A DNA stretch of 64,000 nucleotides from Phlebiopsis flavidoalba (taxonomy: Eukaryota > Basidiomycota > Agaricomycetes > Polyporales > Phanerochaetaceae): the NCBI GenBank assembly GCA_035772785.1, contig JAOCPU010000003.1, positions 620,001 through 684,000 on the forward strand. The letters run 5' to 3'. A model generated the notes under the pieces. That model worked only from the letters and a program-made list of their open reading frames with translations, did not search any database and was not told the DNA's origin. The position numbers and the translations under genes were made by a program. Shown here one piece after another: positions 24,192 to 36,738 of the stretch. Each line of letters begins with the position of its first letter. Within the stretch, counting starts at the first letter, position 1.

Positions 24192-27100
24192 ATGATCTCG
24201 TCTTCATTCGACGGTTGTCCTCCTCACTCTTGTTGTCCTCGTACTGCTTGCCAATATCGCAAGTATAAATGCATATTGCGCCGGGAGATCCCCGATTTCG
24301 CCTATTTGAACGGGTAACGCGCTTTCCCTTCTCATCATGGAGAACATCGCTCACAAGATCCCCAGACAAGGCATTCAGACATGGTGACCCTTGAAAATGT
24401 ACTCGCGAGCTGGCAAAGACCGCCGGTGGCGCTGCTGCAGGTGAGCGGTCTTATGTGTTCGGTATTGGCACTCAATCCATACGAGCGGGCGCTGCTACAG
24501 GTGGCCAGAAATTCTCGAGTTCGGATGTTAAGAAGGTGTACTTTGTATGTCGCTCATGAAGAGCTCTTACTACAAAGAACGTCCATTGACGTGATATGAT
24601 TTCAGGGCAACTGAGCGTTACGGGATTATTCTCAGGTGTGTGCAATCGAATCAAGAAAATCAAAATCACATGGTGACATTTGGGCTGCGTATGCAGGCAA
24701 TATGGACATTGCAGGTCTCAGCAAATTGACTTCTGACACGCCTTCGTCATAATTGTATCGATACTCGGGTTTTCTGGTCAGCGTAGCTTCTATCTGAGGG
24801 GCACCGCACCAACGCTAAGTAAATTCTCTTAGAACCTTTGGATTCGCAACAGAAGAGTTCCAAGTTAACCGCGGATCGGCTTGGTGTCTACCTGTCCGAG
24901 TCGAAACACATAGATAATCCTAAGTAAGTCTATTAAAAATATTCGCGTCACTATCGGTAGCTCATCTAGGCTTCTTTAGAGGATATGCGGAACAAGAGGG
25001 CGAATGCCCGACAGTTCCCACCACTAAGCTGCGCCCATCCTGTTAATCCTGAAGAGCTGGAGAAATTGATTCTCGTACGGGCATGAAGGTTCGCGGCCCA
25101 CTGGAACCCTATAGAAATATGCTCATTTCCTCTATAAAGAACTACATGGCTACGGAGAACAGAGGTTGGGATACCTCCACCGCCCTATATCGACGCATAT
25201 TCTCGGCTTGCATTTGAGCACGGTCGCAGAGCTAGAGGTAGGGAAGGTGCCGACTTATGGGAGGCATATCGACTCACTCGGAACTGGCTTTGCATACCAT
25301 GGAGGACCTCCTTGCGCATAGCAATTGGTGTTGAAATCACTCTACGCAAGATGGGTTATGATCAAGTCTTTTGCCATGTAGGTGACAATGGTATGTAGCT
25401 TGATGCAATCGTTCTTTTCGAAGCTCCCAATAATGCATTCGGCTAGGTCGTGATTACACCACCCCTGGCGGTTTGAGGGTTGAGGCGCCGCCCTTGGTCC
25501 ACTCGGGTACATTCGGCAGCGCAGATTCCTTCATTCTTTGATGGAGTGAAGCTACCGAGTACGTCTCTTTCCACACCTATGTACACATGTCTTTCTAATC
25601 ATATCTCCTTTCTGCTCAGTCACCTGAGCCAGGCCAGTGTGACTGAACCCTTTCACAAAAACCTGGCCAATGCAAGCACCATAAACGATGCGTCGATTCG
25701 AGCCTTCTGCGATTCATTGCTCAAGAAGCTGGCCATTGGTATGGCTCAGCAAGACAACGACTGAAGAGTTAAGCGATTGTCCCAAGCTGACGACATGAAG
25801 GAGAAGGCCAAGGCCCTATCAGTTTCAACCCTGATGATGTGATGCCCCCAGCAAGTTCAAGGACCAGCTCATGACATTGTTGAAGTGGAGAGATGGGATA
25901 TACAGAGACATTTGAAGAAGATTGAGATGATCCCTGGAGTTTGGAAGATCTCATTGATGCCTTAACAAATGCTTTGAATGCTTGTAAGCCTCGGGCCAAT
26001 TCACGCAGCAAAAAGCAGATGCATCACTAAGAGACGCTCTATCTAGTTGTACTATACCATCTTTATCTGGCGCGCCAATACTTGACGGTATGATCCCCCC
26101 CGGCGTTCCTGTTGTATCGGTCTTCTCATTCAAATCCCTCTCGAGCCTGTTCTGCAACAGGTAACATCTGTACTAAGCGCATATGAGACACCGGGGTAGC
26201 AAGGCAGTCATCAAATCGACTCTGAAGATCAATACGAGGTATGCTTCTTATCGCGTGCAGCGAAGACAAACCGATTCTCAATTCATGCAGGTGTTTCGAC
26301 AACCCCGACGCATCTGACCCATCTCACAGTCTGCTATCTAAGTGTCGGTGCATTTACATCGATCCGGGATAGACGACCTGACAGTGTTTTGTAGGACCAC
26401 TTCGCACTGATCCTGAACGAACCTGCCGGTAAGACCGCTCAGGTAGTGGTTCGCTACTCTGTAAAGCTTATTGTTGATGTACGCGTCTTCGTTGTATGCA
26501 AAAGCTCCAATACTGACCACATTTTCAGGCTTGGTACAACGATGAGGAACCTAACAGGGTCATTGATGAGGTACGCTTAGTAATGTTACGGTTGAAGTTC
26601 TCTATTCAATGCGTCGTAGATTTCTTGAAGCGTTCCATCACCCGTACTTCAACACCGGTCGTTCTCGCATTCAGGAAGAGATGTTTGATGAAATGAAACG
26701 CTGTGATCAACAACCTTGACCGCGAAGAGTCGACTGAGAGGATCATCCAGCAGAGCTTTGACAAAGGTTCGTGCAGCACATGAGCTTCGATGACGGCTTT
26801 TTTATCTTACTGTCTTTCCAGGAAAGTGTGAGAAATGGCAAGAACAAGCGACAAGGCTCCGACGACGACATGAGTTCTTACTAATCAGGTGTATGGACAA
26901 GTTCACGGCCAGGCTTCGCAAGGAGGATACTCTCAAGGAGGGCGATCCTCTGGGTCCACCAACGAAAGCGAGCCCGCTAGGCAACAATATAACAGCGGTG
27001 GTAGCAGCGGGTATGGAAGATCCGAGCAGCAATATAACTCGAGCTCAGACAGCTACTCCAGTGGTGGCGGATATCAATGTGCGTTTTCGATAGACCCGTC

Positions 27101-28200
27101 ATACCTTGTCTTGTGCACTGACTTAGCTCTGCAAGCTTCCAACAGATACAATGATTCGCAGAACCAAAGCTACGGTCGCTCAGAAGAACCTACGGAAGCC
27201 GCCGCCACGAAAGTTCCTACGAAAGTTAGGCTGCAGCGAGTCTAACGATGACTCGTCGTAATGGCCGTGCCATGAAAGTTCCTACGGAGGCGCGTCTATA
27301 ACGAGGACCTCTTCGTATGGCCGTCACCAAATTTTTTGGCGAAGAGCGGTCATCGTCGGGCCGCTATGGCGGTGGTGAGACCCGACTACTACGGTTCACA
27401 GTCTCAGGACTCCTACGGGTCCTCAGCGTCGCAACCAGGAGAGCTCATATGATAGGAAGAATCCTCTGGCTACGGCTCCCGCCGCGAGGAACGCAGAATG
27501 AGAGCAGCGGTTACGCTCCGTCATACCAGCAGTCATCTTTACAACAGACCCTCTGAAGGGTACGGCGAGTCTCGCAACGAGGGACGCGGGAGCACGCCGT
27601 GGTGGCGGATACGGCGCAGGACGAGTTACAGGTCAGCGAGGAGTCCCCCGTGGTTATGGAGGAAGGGATATGAATATGAGCAGGTCTGATCAGGACAGTC
27701 TTTTTTATCTGTTTTATGGACGCCGTGAAGAGGAGCGTAGCGGTTACGGAGGGCGCGCAGAGCAGCACGACGAATATAACCGAGACGAGCCCGCGTCACG
27801 GCGGCAGTCATGGATATCGCCGTGAGTGAGGGTAGTCGTGGAGACTTTGAAGAGCCGTCTCGCGAGTACGGTCGTCCTCCGCCTCCGCCGCAAGAGGACA
27901 ACTACGGGCCAGAGGCTACGAGTGGCGGTAGCTATGGTTACGAGAGCGAGAGAGTCGTGGTGGCTACGGTGGTGGTGGCTACGGTGGCGAGACCGAAAGT
28001 CGTGGATATAATCCCGGCTCAACAGGCTGCGGTGGTATATGGTGGAGGTGGCGGGTAGGTGAGGAGAGGGTACTTGGGTGGTTATGGCGGCGGCGACGAG
28101 ACGTTCGGCGCGGAGAAGGCTTAACATCAATGACGACGACGAAGAGCGTCCTCGCACCACGGCCGTCATCACCACACGTCGTGACGAGGATGAATATTAG
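24192..28200 (+). CDS. het-c: HET-C family protein with Gly/Ser/Tyr-rich tail
   Basis: This belongs to the HET-C family, named after a heterokaryon-incompatibility locus of ascomycetes. The start at 24192 leads, after a frame change, into a hydrophobic signal segment (TVVLLTLVVLVLLANIASIN) followed by AYCAG and IPDFAYLNG. Next come KAFRHGD, GGQKFSSSDVKKVYF and a tiny exon coding GN.LRDYSQ between introns at about 24552-24604 and 24635-24700. AGLSKLTSD, GFATEEFQVN, DRLGVYLPV, MKNYMATENRGWDTSTAL, ADLWEAYRL, MEDLLAHSNW, FCHVGDN and VTGTFGSADF are all in order for the family. From about 26890 the protein turns into a low-complexity tail rich in Gly, Ser, Tyr, Arg and Glu (SGGSSGYGRSEQQYNSS). It ends NINDDDEERPRTTAVITTRR before the stop at 28198-28200. 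An alternative start lies at 24049 (MSTPPAKDPND), without family support. Confidence 0.88.
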
Positions 28201-28396
28201 ATTGCGCATCTCAGCTGAAGGCGATGAAATGGACACGTAAAGTAAATAGTCAGTACGGACAAAATGTATAATCCAGCAGAACACGCGTCCCACCACAGAA
28301 TGAAGCATGTGGGCCCCAAGTGATGTGTTGGTATGTTTGCGAGGAGTGCCCAGAATGTAATACTAGATGATACAAATATATGATGGGCGACGTAGT
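28201..28396. terminator. Convergent gap between HET-C and permease genes
   Basis: About 200 bases lie between two stop codons facing each other. The stretch is AT-rich in places (ATACTAGATGATACAAATATATG near 28360) and has no convincing frame, consistent with two 3' untranslated regions. Confidence 0.3.
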
Positions 28397-30390
28397 TTAC
28401 CGGCCCGTGAGGCGTATTTCCAGCCAGGACGTAATGGGGGTAAAGTCACAGCGGCGAAACCAGCTGCAAGCTCGAAGCCGAGGTCGGCGCCATAGAGGTC
28501 AGCACAGCGGCCTTCCCCTATTGGCCCGGTATACCAGACTCGGACCTCGGACATTTACCACGACAGCAAACAGCAACACCACAGCATCCCGCAAGGATAC
28601 CAGCAAAGCCGACATGAAGGCTGTTCGGAAGAACTGCATTAGCAGCGTGTTACACAAACCATCGATGTCCACTTACTACGACTAGGGGAGGGGTATCCCA
28701 ATCGTCGAGGTTATACCCGCCAAGCGACCCATTGCGACGGCGGAAGATGAAGTGTTCCTCGGCGACAATCACGATGAAGAATGCCGTCCAATAACTGAGG
28801 ATGCTCAGGAAGTTGGACAGGATCTCAGAGAAGTGCTCGCGACCAGCGACACACCGCGACGGTGTAGATGACGAATGCGAGGAAAACCCAGAAGAAGCGA
28901 GGAACTGCGGCGAAGGGACGACCGAGCGCTTGCATCGAGAGACCGGCAGAGTAAGTGTTCGGAATGTTGTTTGCGCTGAAATCAGGTCAGTTAAATTCAA
29001 CGATGAAGATGTGCAATAGACCTACACAACAGAGAAGGAGAGTAAGACGAGAATAAAACTTGCCTCCACCCTTCCATGGTGAAAGGACTTGACTAAGCAA
29101 ACCGCCTGTGCTTCCGTTTGTCGAAAGCGTCGACATATGCAGGGTCGTAATGGTCATGAGGGCAGCTCCGAGGATTTCGACGAAGCAAATAGGGATGAAC
29201 AAGCCGAAGAATGTCAAGATAAAGACACGGGTAGGTGCTCGAAGTGTTGGCCGGTAACCTGCAATTGTAGTCCGCCGCAACAGGTGCCCACTAGATAATG
29301 CCATCATTAGTCGCTATCGTTCCATGAAGTCAGGTTGAACGGACCCGGTGAACGATCCGAAGACGATGCCACCAAAGCTGAGTACATCAGCTGAAAGGTT
29401 ACGGCCAGTGTCCTCCAAAGGCTTCTGACAGCGTTGATGTCGAAACCAGCCTTTCCCACCGAGACCCCACAAGAAAAGCATACAATAGATATCACAATCC
29501 ATGCATAACCAGCCTACAACCGCTCGTAGTGGTGGACAAAGGTCGTATCCCACAAAGCACGGAATCAAGCTGCAGATTGCAACAATGATGATACCGACGA
29601 CGAGGGAACGAGTGCCTGGGTTGAATCGAAGCAAGAGTTTGACCACCGAGGATCACTGCGGTGACCGAGAAGCCGAGTCTGTGGGATTACTCAGAGCCCG
29701 TTGACTATACAGCTTTGGAGGAGAACTTACTGTGTGAGGATATTCAGGATAGAGTAGATGGCACCACCGAAGTAGCCGGAGCTATAACGCGTGATAACCA
29801 TTGTCCTGAGACCTGTCTGAGGCGTCTCCGAGGGTGGCAATAAACGCCGTACACATTGCACCGAGAGCACCAAAGCAGAATATTACTGCAATGGAGGTGT
29901 CTGTAATGCCATCAGCACACGAGCGATACTGTCTGCGGAAAAGGATACTGACGCTGAGCGTGAGAGTATAGAATTCCTGACCCCAGGACACCAATTGGTA
30001 TGGTCGTCACACACACAATTGACAGACCTATCAGGAAACATCGGTGAGTTTGGCTACTTGCGACAAACTAGTCGCGTGCTAAAACAACTCACCACCACAT
30101 CAAAAGGCTGCGTAACCAGCATTTAGTGACATTGTGCGGACGCACTGGATGCCAGAGTGTAGAGACGTACTTGTTCCACACATTCTTGGTCTCTCGCTGG
30201 TCCTCCGGGACACGCTCTACGCCACGAGCCTCGACACCGCTGGCAAAATAGCCTCTGCATGATTGCCCAAGCTTGCCATAGCGGGCAAAGCGGTCGACGG
30301 ATGACGGCGTCGCCGGGGGCTGGTCTCGGGGACGACATGCTCGTCGACAAAGCCCTTCTCCTTGTCGGTAGAGTCGTGGCTTTCAGACAT
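28397..30390 (-). CDS. Purine-cytosine permease (NCS1 family)
   Basis: This is a plasma-membrane nucleobase/proton symporter of the NCS1 (FCY2-like) family. The start at 30390 gives a hydrophilic, acidic tail (MSESHDSTDKEKGFVDEHVV). Then follow GVEARGVERVPEDQRETKNV, AVIFCFGALGAMCTAFIATL, LTFFGLFIPICFVEILGAAL near 29190, and STGGLLSQVLSPWKGGGKF near 29060. NNIPNTYSAGLSMQALGRP is near 28935. AGREHFSEILSNFLSILSYW, FIVIVAEEHFIFRR and GGYNLDDWDTP are near 28705-28850. VWYTGPIG and YGADLGFELAAGFAAVT precede the last segment, which in the shifted frame ends WLEIRLTGR with a stop at 28397-28399. The hydrophobic segments fit a polytopic carrier of about 500 residues. Homology changes frame at least six times. 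Substrate choice among purines, cytosine and related bases cannot be read from the sequence. Confidence 0.9.
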
Positions 30391-30985
30391 GGCTGCGTGG
30401 GCAGAGGAGAGGTAGTGGGCGGCTGCGGGCAAGCGATGGAGGGAGCCATGGCTGTCATTTTTATTTACCAGAAATTTTGATGGCTCACTACTAAAACCAA
30501 GGTGCTGCGCCACGCGATCCGCCGGTGTGGCGGATCAATCCATTACCGGGATCGCGTCCTCGGACCAAGCGCCGTCCCCGCCGCTACGCCTTCGTACAGG
30601 TGTTCGCTTCGCCTTGGCGGCTGGCGGTCGTTCGAGCAGCAGAATTGCCCTCAGGAACCTGTTTTCTACGGCTTGCTCCCTCGTAACATTACTAAACAGA
30701 GTCGAACCTCGGCGAGAGGGGCTTATCTACGACCCCCGGCGAACGGCCCTCTCCGCAGGGCGTCTCTACGGATCCAGATCACGTCGAGCACACGACCACT
30801 CTACGTACCGCTCACATGTTGAGGGTATGCATCAGGGAAAGAACCTGCGTGCTAATTTTCGAGTACTCAAGAGCTCGCGATGCAAAGCTCACATGCACAC
30901 CTTTTGCAAGAATGATTCCTATAATAAGATAATCCGAAGGCAAGGTACAACAAATGGTCTACAACGACTTTACACGGGCGGCTTG
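30391..30985. other. Intergenic region upstream of the permease gene
   Basis: This 600-base stretch between the permease start and the coatomer beta stop holds overlapping Arg- and Pro-rich frames on the plus strand, which look like chance. A short palindromic patch, CGCGATCCGCCGG..GGATC, lies near 30513-30537. It probably contains the permease promoter and the 3' end of the coatomer gene. Confidence 0.35.
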
Positions 30986-33900
30986 TTATCTTTTTAGCGC
31001 TGGAAGGACACAGCATCAGCCACAGAGATGATTCTCGAGCGAGGGGCCACACGTACCCATCGCTTATCCGGTCTCCAAGAGAGAGCGCTATGCCCTGAGT
31101 CTTGCTGCGAAATACGGACATGTCCAATGATCGTGCCTGCCTCCGTCCGCCTCCACACTCAGATTGCGCAAGTGGGCGTCCTCGCCTGGAGGATATAAAT
31201 TTAGACTGGCCTCCGTGCCGCATAGGTAAGTTAGATGAAGACTTACCGAACAGGCTGCGCGCGTACACATGTTCGCAGAGAGGAAGTCACACTCTCCAGA
31301 TATGGCGCCCTCTCGGCGTGAGGCACGACATGTTTGGTCGCTTTCATAACATGCTTCAGGTAGGTCTCTTGGGTCACTGGGAGCATCGGCGTGAGCGCGG
31401 CCAGATTCCGAGTAAGCATAACTGAATGACACGTAACGACATGGTCGTTGACACATTCACGCGGTTTCTCCCACTCGAACTCAGTCCACATGCTACGGAA
31501 CTGAACGGGAGTTATCTCAATCCTAGTTCGCTGTGATCGCTAGAGTTGCAAAACGTACCTGTGCCTCTGTGCAATGATGGGCGGGCTTAATGTATGTAGT
31601 CCATGATGTCGATATGAATGTCGGTTCAGGATAACACATTGTTCCGACATGCCTGGGCCCTCCCCACAGTATGCTACCAAAGATCACACATCAGTTTCTG
31701 TCGAGGAAACCTAAGACAGCGTATTAGGTATGGTTTGAGAATGGATATTGAGAGCCAATGCAAACCTTGATTGTGAGCCTTGATGCTCTGGAAGCTGTGG
31801 GGGGCGACCGTGTAACGTTGACTTGGGCGCTCGACAAGCTTTAGGTCACCCAGAGTAGCGAAGTCTAGGCAAAGGGTTTTGGAGAGTGTTGGCGGTTTGA
31901 TTGACCAACAGGCCCACATCTACCAGGGTGGTAGCTGCAATAAATCAAAACCCCCATACCGACTTACTCGGATGACGGATAATCGAAGCCGTGGGACTTT
32001 AACATTAAATATCCGCACTCAGCATAAAATGCGGATCCGAGAAACCATAGAGCGAGATGGTCACGCATTGTGAGATAACTACAAGGATGTGTTCGGTACA
32101 CCTGTGAGTTGCGAGATTCTGCTGAGGTTTGAGATGAAGTCCTCAGTAGCATCCCAGCACCTGTGAGTTGCGCGCGACAAGTCTTCGCTCTCCTGCGTCC
32201 ACCAGTGTCAATGTTTACCCCAGTTCAGGACCAGTCAGACCAAGTACATCCACAAGGTCGTCTCAGCATCCGCCTTCTTCGAGAACTGACGAGAACGTCA
32301 GAGAAGATCGTTCGACCTGGATGGCGACCCCTTCTTTGTGCCCTTCCTGATCTACCTTCTTCTCCCGCTGGCCTTCTTTTCCTGAGCAGACAACATCTTG
32401 GAGTACGCGCTCTCTTGTGTGTCCTTGAGGAACAGCTCGTGGAACGACGGGCTTCGCCCTGCAGTTCGCTGAGAGTCTCGATGCAGTTTTCATGATGCGC
32501 TCATTGGAGTCTTCGTCAATGGGGACTGTCACAAACGTTGGACTGGTCCGACACGGATGACGGAGGCGCATGATGAGCATTGCCTGGCAAGGTGTGTGGG
32601 ATCAGTACTACTCTCCAGGGGTGTTCAGATAACACATACCTCAGCGCGGAGCACATTCGTCGATTTTGAGTCGCTGCCCTCAGCTCCGAATGTCTCAAGA
32701 CCAGCTTGGTGACAGCCGAGGAGAGCACGGAGCCAGTTATGTAGAAGTCACCGCGAGGATGAGGGCTAGTCAAACCTTGTTAGCGTTCTTCCTACCACAC
32801 ACGCATCACCCCAGACTTACTCCGCAATGGGGGCTTTCGCCGCCGCTTTGACGGCCTCGAGCCTCGCACTAGACATGCTCGTGAAAGCGGTCTCAGTGGC
32901 GTACGTTCCGTCCGCCAGCACCTTCGGCTTTGAGCTCCTCCGTCTTTCGTGTCATCCTTCTTCTCCTTGTCCTCGTCCTCCGCGCCAGCATCGTCCAACA
33001 GCTTCTGCTCCGAAGCAAGGATGGGGATCTCGCCGAGCACTTTGCGGAGCTCCTGGAAGGTCTGCTGAATCTCGGCAGACGGACTCCGCATATTCACCAA
33101 GGATCCACAAGACGCCGCGATAATAGACTTTGCCGGACTTGATGTTTCGCTGAGCGTCGAGATCAGCTTTTCGCAGATAGTCGTCCGCAGTGATGGGGGA
33201 ACTTCTCGACAACTTCCCTATAAAAGAGTTAGTGCCATACAGGTTAAGAGCCGTACATGCCAACTTGCCGAACGAATGCGACGACGTCCAGCGCAGATGG
33301 GTTGTTCGAGTCTCCGAGGAAGTCCATCAAGGCGTGTTTGTACGACAGTAGCGGCGACTTCTGAGAATCGGATGGCGCATACATGGATGGATTGAATGAG
33401 CAATTGCCGGTATTCTGGTGCCTAAGGAGAAGATATAAACAATCTCCAAATGCAGAACACTGTTCTTTCACACACCTTCTCGAACTCTTGCTCCTGGGTC
33501 CTCTGGAGCTGCTTCTTCAAGAAAGGACGACTTTCCTCGACGTTCCGGCTTGAGACTAGGCTGAGGACAATGCTTGATGGCCTTTCTGCGAACTTCAAGG
33601 TCTGTTACTGGACAGAACTTGAGGATGTCCATGATGAGACTATCCAGTACTGTCGACCGTGACGCGACCGAACAAGAAGCGTCCATGGACGGTCGAGCAC
33701 GATCCGCCCCAGTTTCGCGTGTTGTCAGGGACTCCGTTCATAACCAAGTTTGATATAGCATGACGCAGCAGCTAAATGATAATCAGAGTCAGTGTGTTCC
33801 TTCGTATACATGTTGTATAAGTGCTCACCCCTTAATTGCTGCGGGGTGCTCGCGTGTGAAGCCGCAGGTCATGGGGTGGTGGCGGGCGTTAGTAATTGGA

Positions 33901-35063
33901 CGCCCGCTATGCGATCGGACGCGTTCAAGAGCTCTGAATATAAGAGAATTAATGTAACGCGCTTTGCTGCTAGTTTATTGTTCCCCCTCGTTTAATCAAC
34001 AACGGGGCTGGGACCGCTCTGTCTTCACGCAACTAGCCACGTTACCCTGCGCGAAGTGTTTCCTCCGTCTTCGCTCTAGTCCATCCGGCAATGGACCTCG
34101 GATGCGATTGCTCATCTGCAGAAGTCTAATCCCTGCCCTTGGGATCTGGTCATCTAAACACCCCTAGCCAAAATGAGATTCCACCGGCCTTCGGCATGGC
34201 GCTCAAGTTCGAGAGGAACACAAACGCGTTCCCGCTTTGCATGTCGTCGTCGGAACCTCCGCGGCGAGGGAGGAACGTTCTGGATGTCGCCTCCGGTTCC
34301 CCCATCGGGGGATGAGGGTTTTCTCGAATTAGCGGGTTAGATGAGAAGTAGCTTTATTGGAGGCCGGCGAAGGACGTGTTTCGGTTCTTCCGGACTCGTA
34401 CGAATGACGGTGCTCGAGACAGGATCGGCAGATGGGGATGAGGGGCTCGAGGACCTCGACGCCACACTTTGCGATTTTCTGCAGCGAAGCGTACGTGTTG
34501 CCTCCCCGGAGACCATGTACTCGTTGGATGTTGCTGTTAGGCAGGGTAATGAACGCGGTAAGAACGCCATCGGCCCCATACGTGTACTCACTTTCAATCG
34601 GAACTCACCAAGTCATTACGGATTGCGTTACTGCAGAAGCAGCGTGAGACAAGCGAGCGGATGCACTGAAGACTCGCGCGCGACTCACACTACACCAGAA
34701 TCATCTCCTGTTTCAACTTTCCCATTTTTCATCGTACTTGGGGCATGGACTCCCAGTAGAAGTTGTAGCAGCTTCTTGAGAGCCTAGGTTCTTCGGGATG
34801 GCATGACATATTGTATGACAGGCATAAAGGAGTTGGGGCTAACATAGCCATCCTTCAGCGATCGACTCTAGTTACGTGCCCACATAGTGCACGTACTTGC
34901 GGATTTCCATTGATAGTAGCAACTATAATCTTCCGCAACGTGTACCAAGCTTGACCTCGTCCGAGCCCTTCTGCAGCGCCGACCCGCAATTCCTGTGTGG
35001 TCGGTGTCTCGCTGCTGTCCTCGGTCAAACAACGGTATAGCAGGGGGCCTCCACCGACGCCAT
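30986..35063 (-). CDS. SEC26: Coatomer subunit beta (beta-COP)
   Basis: Beta-COP belongs to the COPI coat of Golgi-to-ER vesicles. The start at 35063 reads MASVEAPCYTVV, then EDSSETPTTQELRV and LRKIIVATINGNPQ near 34900-34930. The Adaptin-N/HEAT part shows FLQKIAKSDVEVLEPL and SYVRKNAVF (34350-34480, several frames), ESDDDMQSGNAFVFLSNL near 34220 and ARYINSLIFRALE near 33930. SLIMDILKFC..DLEVRRKA is near 33610 and HALMDFLGDSNNPSALDVV near 33300. VYYRGVLWILGEYAESV near 33100 is followed by FQELRKVLGEIPILASEQK and an acidic insert (AEDEDKEKKDD) near 32960. The middle has LASALTKLVLRHSEL and RERVLQDVVC. The C-terminal platform domain reads LCLDFATLGDLKLVERPS and APHSFQSIKA near 31780-31880, and KTQGIALSLGDRIS near 31080. 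The last exon adds ALKR with a stop at 30986-30988. Heavily frameshifted, yet complete from end to end. Confidence 0.93.
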
Positions 35064-35348
35064 TTGAGATGATATAAAGACGTGAGCGTCGGGGAACGGG
35101 GAGGAAAGAGTCTCAGAGAGGTGGTAGCGGTGAGCGCGGTATGATACTACTGGTGCACGGCATATATGCCCACGTGGCGCTGGGCGGTTACAGCTGCGTC
35201 GTCGCAAAGCACAGGAAACCCTTGACGAGATGAAGGTTTCAATAAATAGACGAGGGGAAGCACAATGGGATTCATGAGAGTGTAGAGAGGTGCATTGATT
35301 AATGTACACAAGTGGGGCCAGACAGGAAATGAGAGGACTCCAGAAGCA

Positions 35349-36481
35349 TCAAGCGGGTAGACCCAATGTATTTGTCGCTGTGTTAAGAATCGCGTCAGAT
35401 TTGATCCAAGCAAAGGAACCTTTGGCACATACAGAGCTGTATCACTCGTAGCCCGCTCCTGCGGCGGAAGTTGGCGATCTGCTCTGGCGTCATCGATATG
35501 ACACGCATGATCGACACCCGCACCTAGAAAATTCAATCAGGGTGGTCCTACAGCAAGGCCGCGGTTTTTACGCTTTGGACTTCACACTCTTTTGGTCTTT
35601 CGGATATGTTGGCGAAAAGCTTCGGGTAAGGCAGGTAGCAAGCGCAGGCGGATTTGGGGGAGCAGAATGGGAAGGCGGGCCCCCATAGCCCATTGGAGGA
35701 GGTCCACCATACGGTTGTCGCATATGGGGTGGCATGTTCTGCGGTGGCATGTTCTGCGGCGGCATGTTCTGCGGCGGCATATTTTGCGGCGGCATATTTT
35801 GCGGAGGCATATGTTGCGGAGGCATATGTTGCGGAGGCATATGTTGCGGAGGTATGTGTTGCGGCGGGTAGCCAGGTCCCGGTTGGTTGTGAGGGATATG
35901 CCGGGTGCGGGTGGTGGGTAGCCAGGAGCTCCGCCGCGAGGAGGATACTGCGCGGGACCATTACCCGGAGGATATTGCTGCGGTGGTCCACTACTCGGAG
36001 GGTACGTCGGTGTAGACCCTCGTGCATACGGTGGCGTGTGACCGCGTGAGCTTGGCTGGCCGCTGACGTGAGGTGGTATTGCTGGCATGGGGCTGGACGG
36101 GTATATGCGGGGCGGGAGGATGTAGGCAGCCGGAGCAGGTTTGGTGGCTGCGGACGGAGTAGGCGTAGGTTGGCTCGGTGGTCCTGCGCCGAACGAAGCC
36201 AGCGTACTCTCTGAGATGCTGGTGAGACAATGACCATGACAAGTACGTGAGACGTACTTGAGTGACCTCCATGTTAATGGCGTTCATGTTCACCATGACA
36301 GCCATGAGAGCATATGCGATTTGGGGCTTGAGCATTCAATATGGCTCGGGCTTGCTCTGGAGTAGTTTTTCTAGGAAGGTTAAGGATAGGCTTTGTGAGG
36401 TGAGTCCTCGGGTCCACGAACTTTCAGTTGTAACAGTAGCTCGAGCAGCTGCTCTTCTTGTGCTGCTGGATTTGCTGCCAT
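35349..36481 (-). CDS. CstF-64/Rna15-like 3'-end processing protein without RRM
   Basis: The start at 36481 gives MAANPAAQEEQLLELLLQL. ARAILNAQPQIAYALMAVM, VNMNAIN and TLASFGAG follow at about 36200-36350. This is the CSTF2 hinge, which in CstF-64 binds CstF-77. A Pro/Tyr/Gln-rich low-complexity region (YPPSSGPPQQYPPGNGPAQY) leads into about nine MPPQN/MPPQH pentapeptides at 35728-35866. LPEAFANI and VSIMRVISMTPEQIANLPPQE near 35450-35510 match the C-terminal three-helix domain that contacts transcription-termination factors. A final small exon puts the stop at 35349-35351. No RNP1/RNP2 motif is visible, although family members usually begin with an RRM. The 258 bases upstream run into the oppositely oriented MED11 gene, so there is no room for a missing RRM exon. 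Several frameshifts are present. Confidence 0.8.
35728..35866 (-). repeat. 15-nt tandem repeat coding MPPQN/MPPQH
   Basis: About nine near-identical 15-base units (on the plus strand close to GGCGGCATGTTCTGC, drifting to GGAGGCATATGTTGC) code for the pentapeptide Met-Pro-Pro-Gln-Asn/His. Synonymous drift between units forms two blocks, with Asn units toward the C-terminal side and His units before them. The reading frame is unbroken through the whole array, unlike the flanks. Confidence 0.85.
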
Positions 36482-36738
36482 TTTCTGGAAATTTATTTGA
36501 TGGCCTCAGTCGTGGCGAACTTAGACGTTGCTGAGTGGTGGGATGTGAGGATTTATCCCAAAGGCAAGAAAACGCAGGTTCAGAGAGCGCCGCGTCCTGG
36601 CGTGACCAAAGCTCGTCTGTGACAGAGCGCATCAAGGCGCGTTGCGTCACTCGCGTGTGCTGGGTCCGTGTCACGCCTTCGCGCACTCCCGCAACCACCA
36701 AGCACTCTATCCGCGTTCTGACCTCATCCTTTCCTGCT
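36482..36738. promoter_or_regulatory. Divergent promoter of the CstF-like gene and MED11
   Basis: These 257 bases separate two outward-pointing start codons of RNA polymerase II related genes. No TATA box is clear. GCGC-rich and CACGCG-type motifs are scattered through it (for example GCGTGTGCTGGGTCCGTG near 36650). Confidence 0.4.

Noticed and set aside
35592..36049. Plus-strand Ala/Val/Cys-repeat frames (109 and 131 residues)
   Set aside because: They are the antisense reading of the MPPQN-coding repeat of the CstF-like gene.
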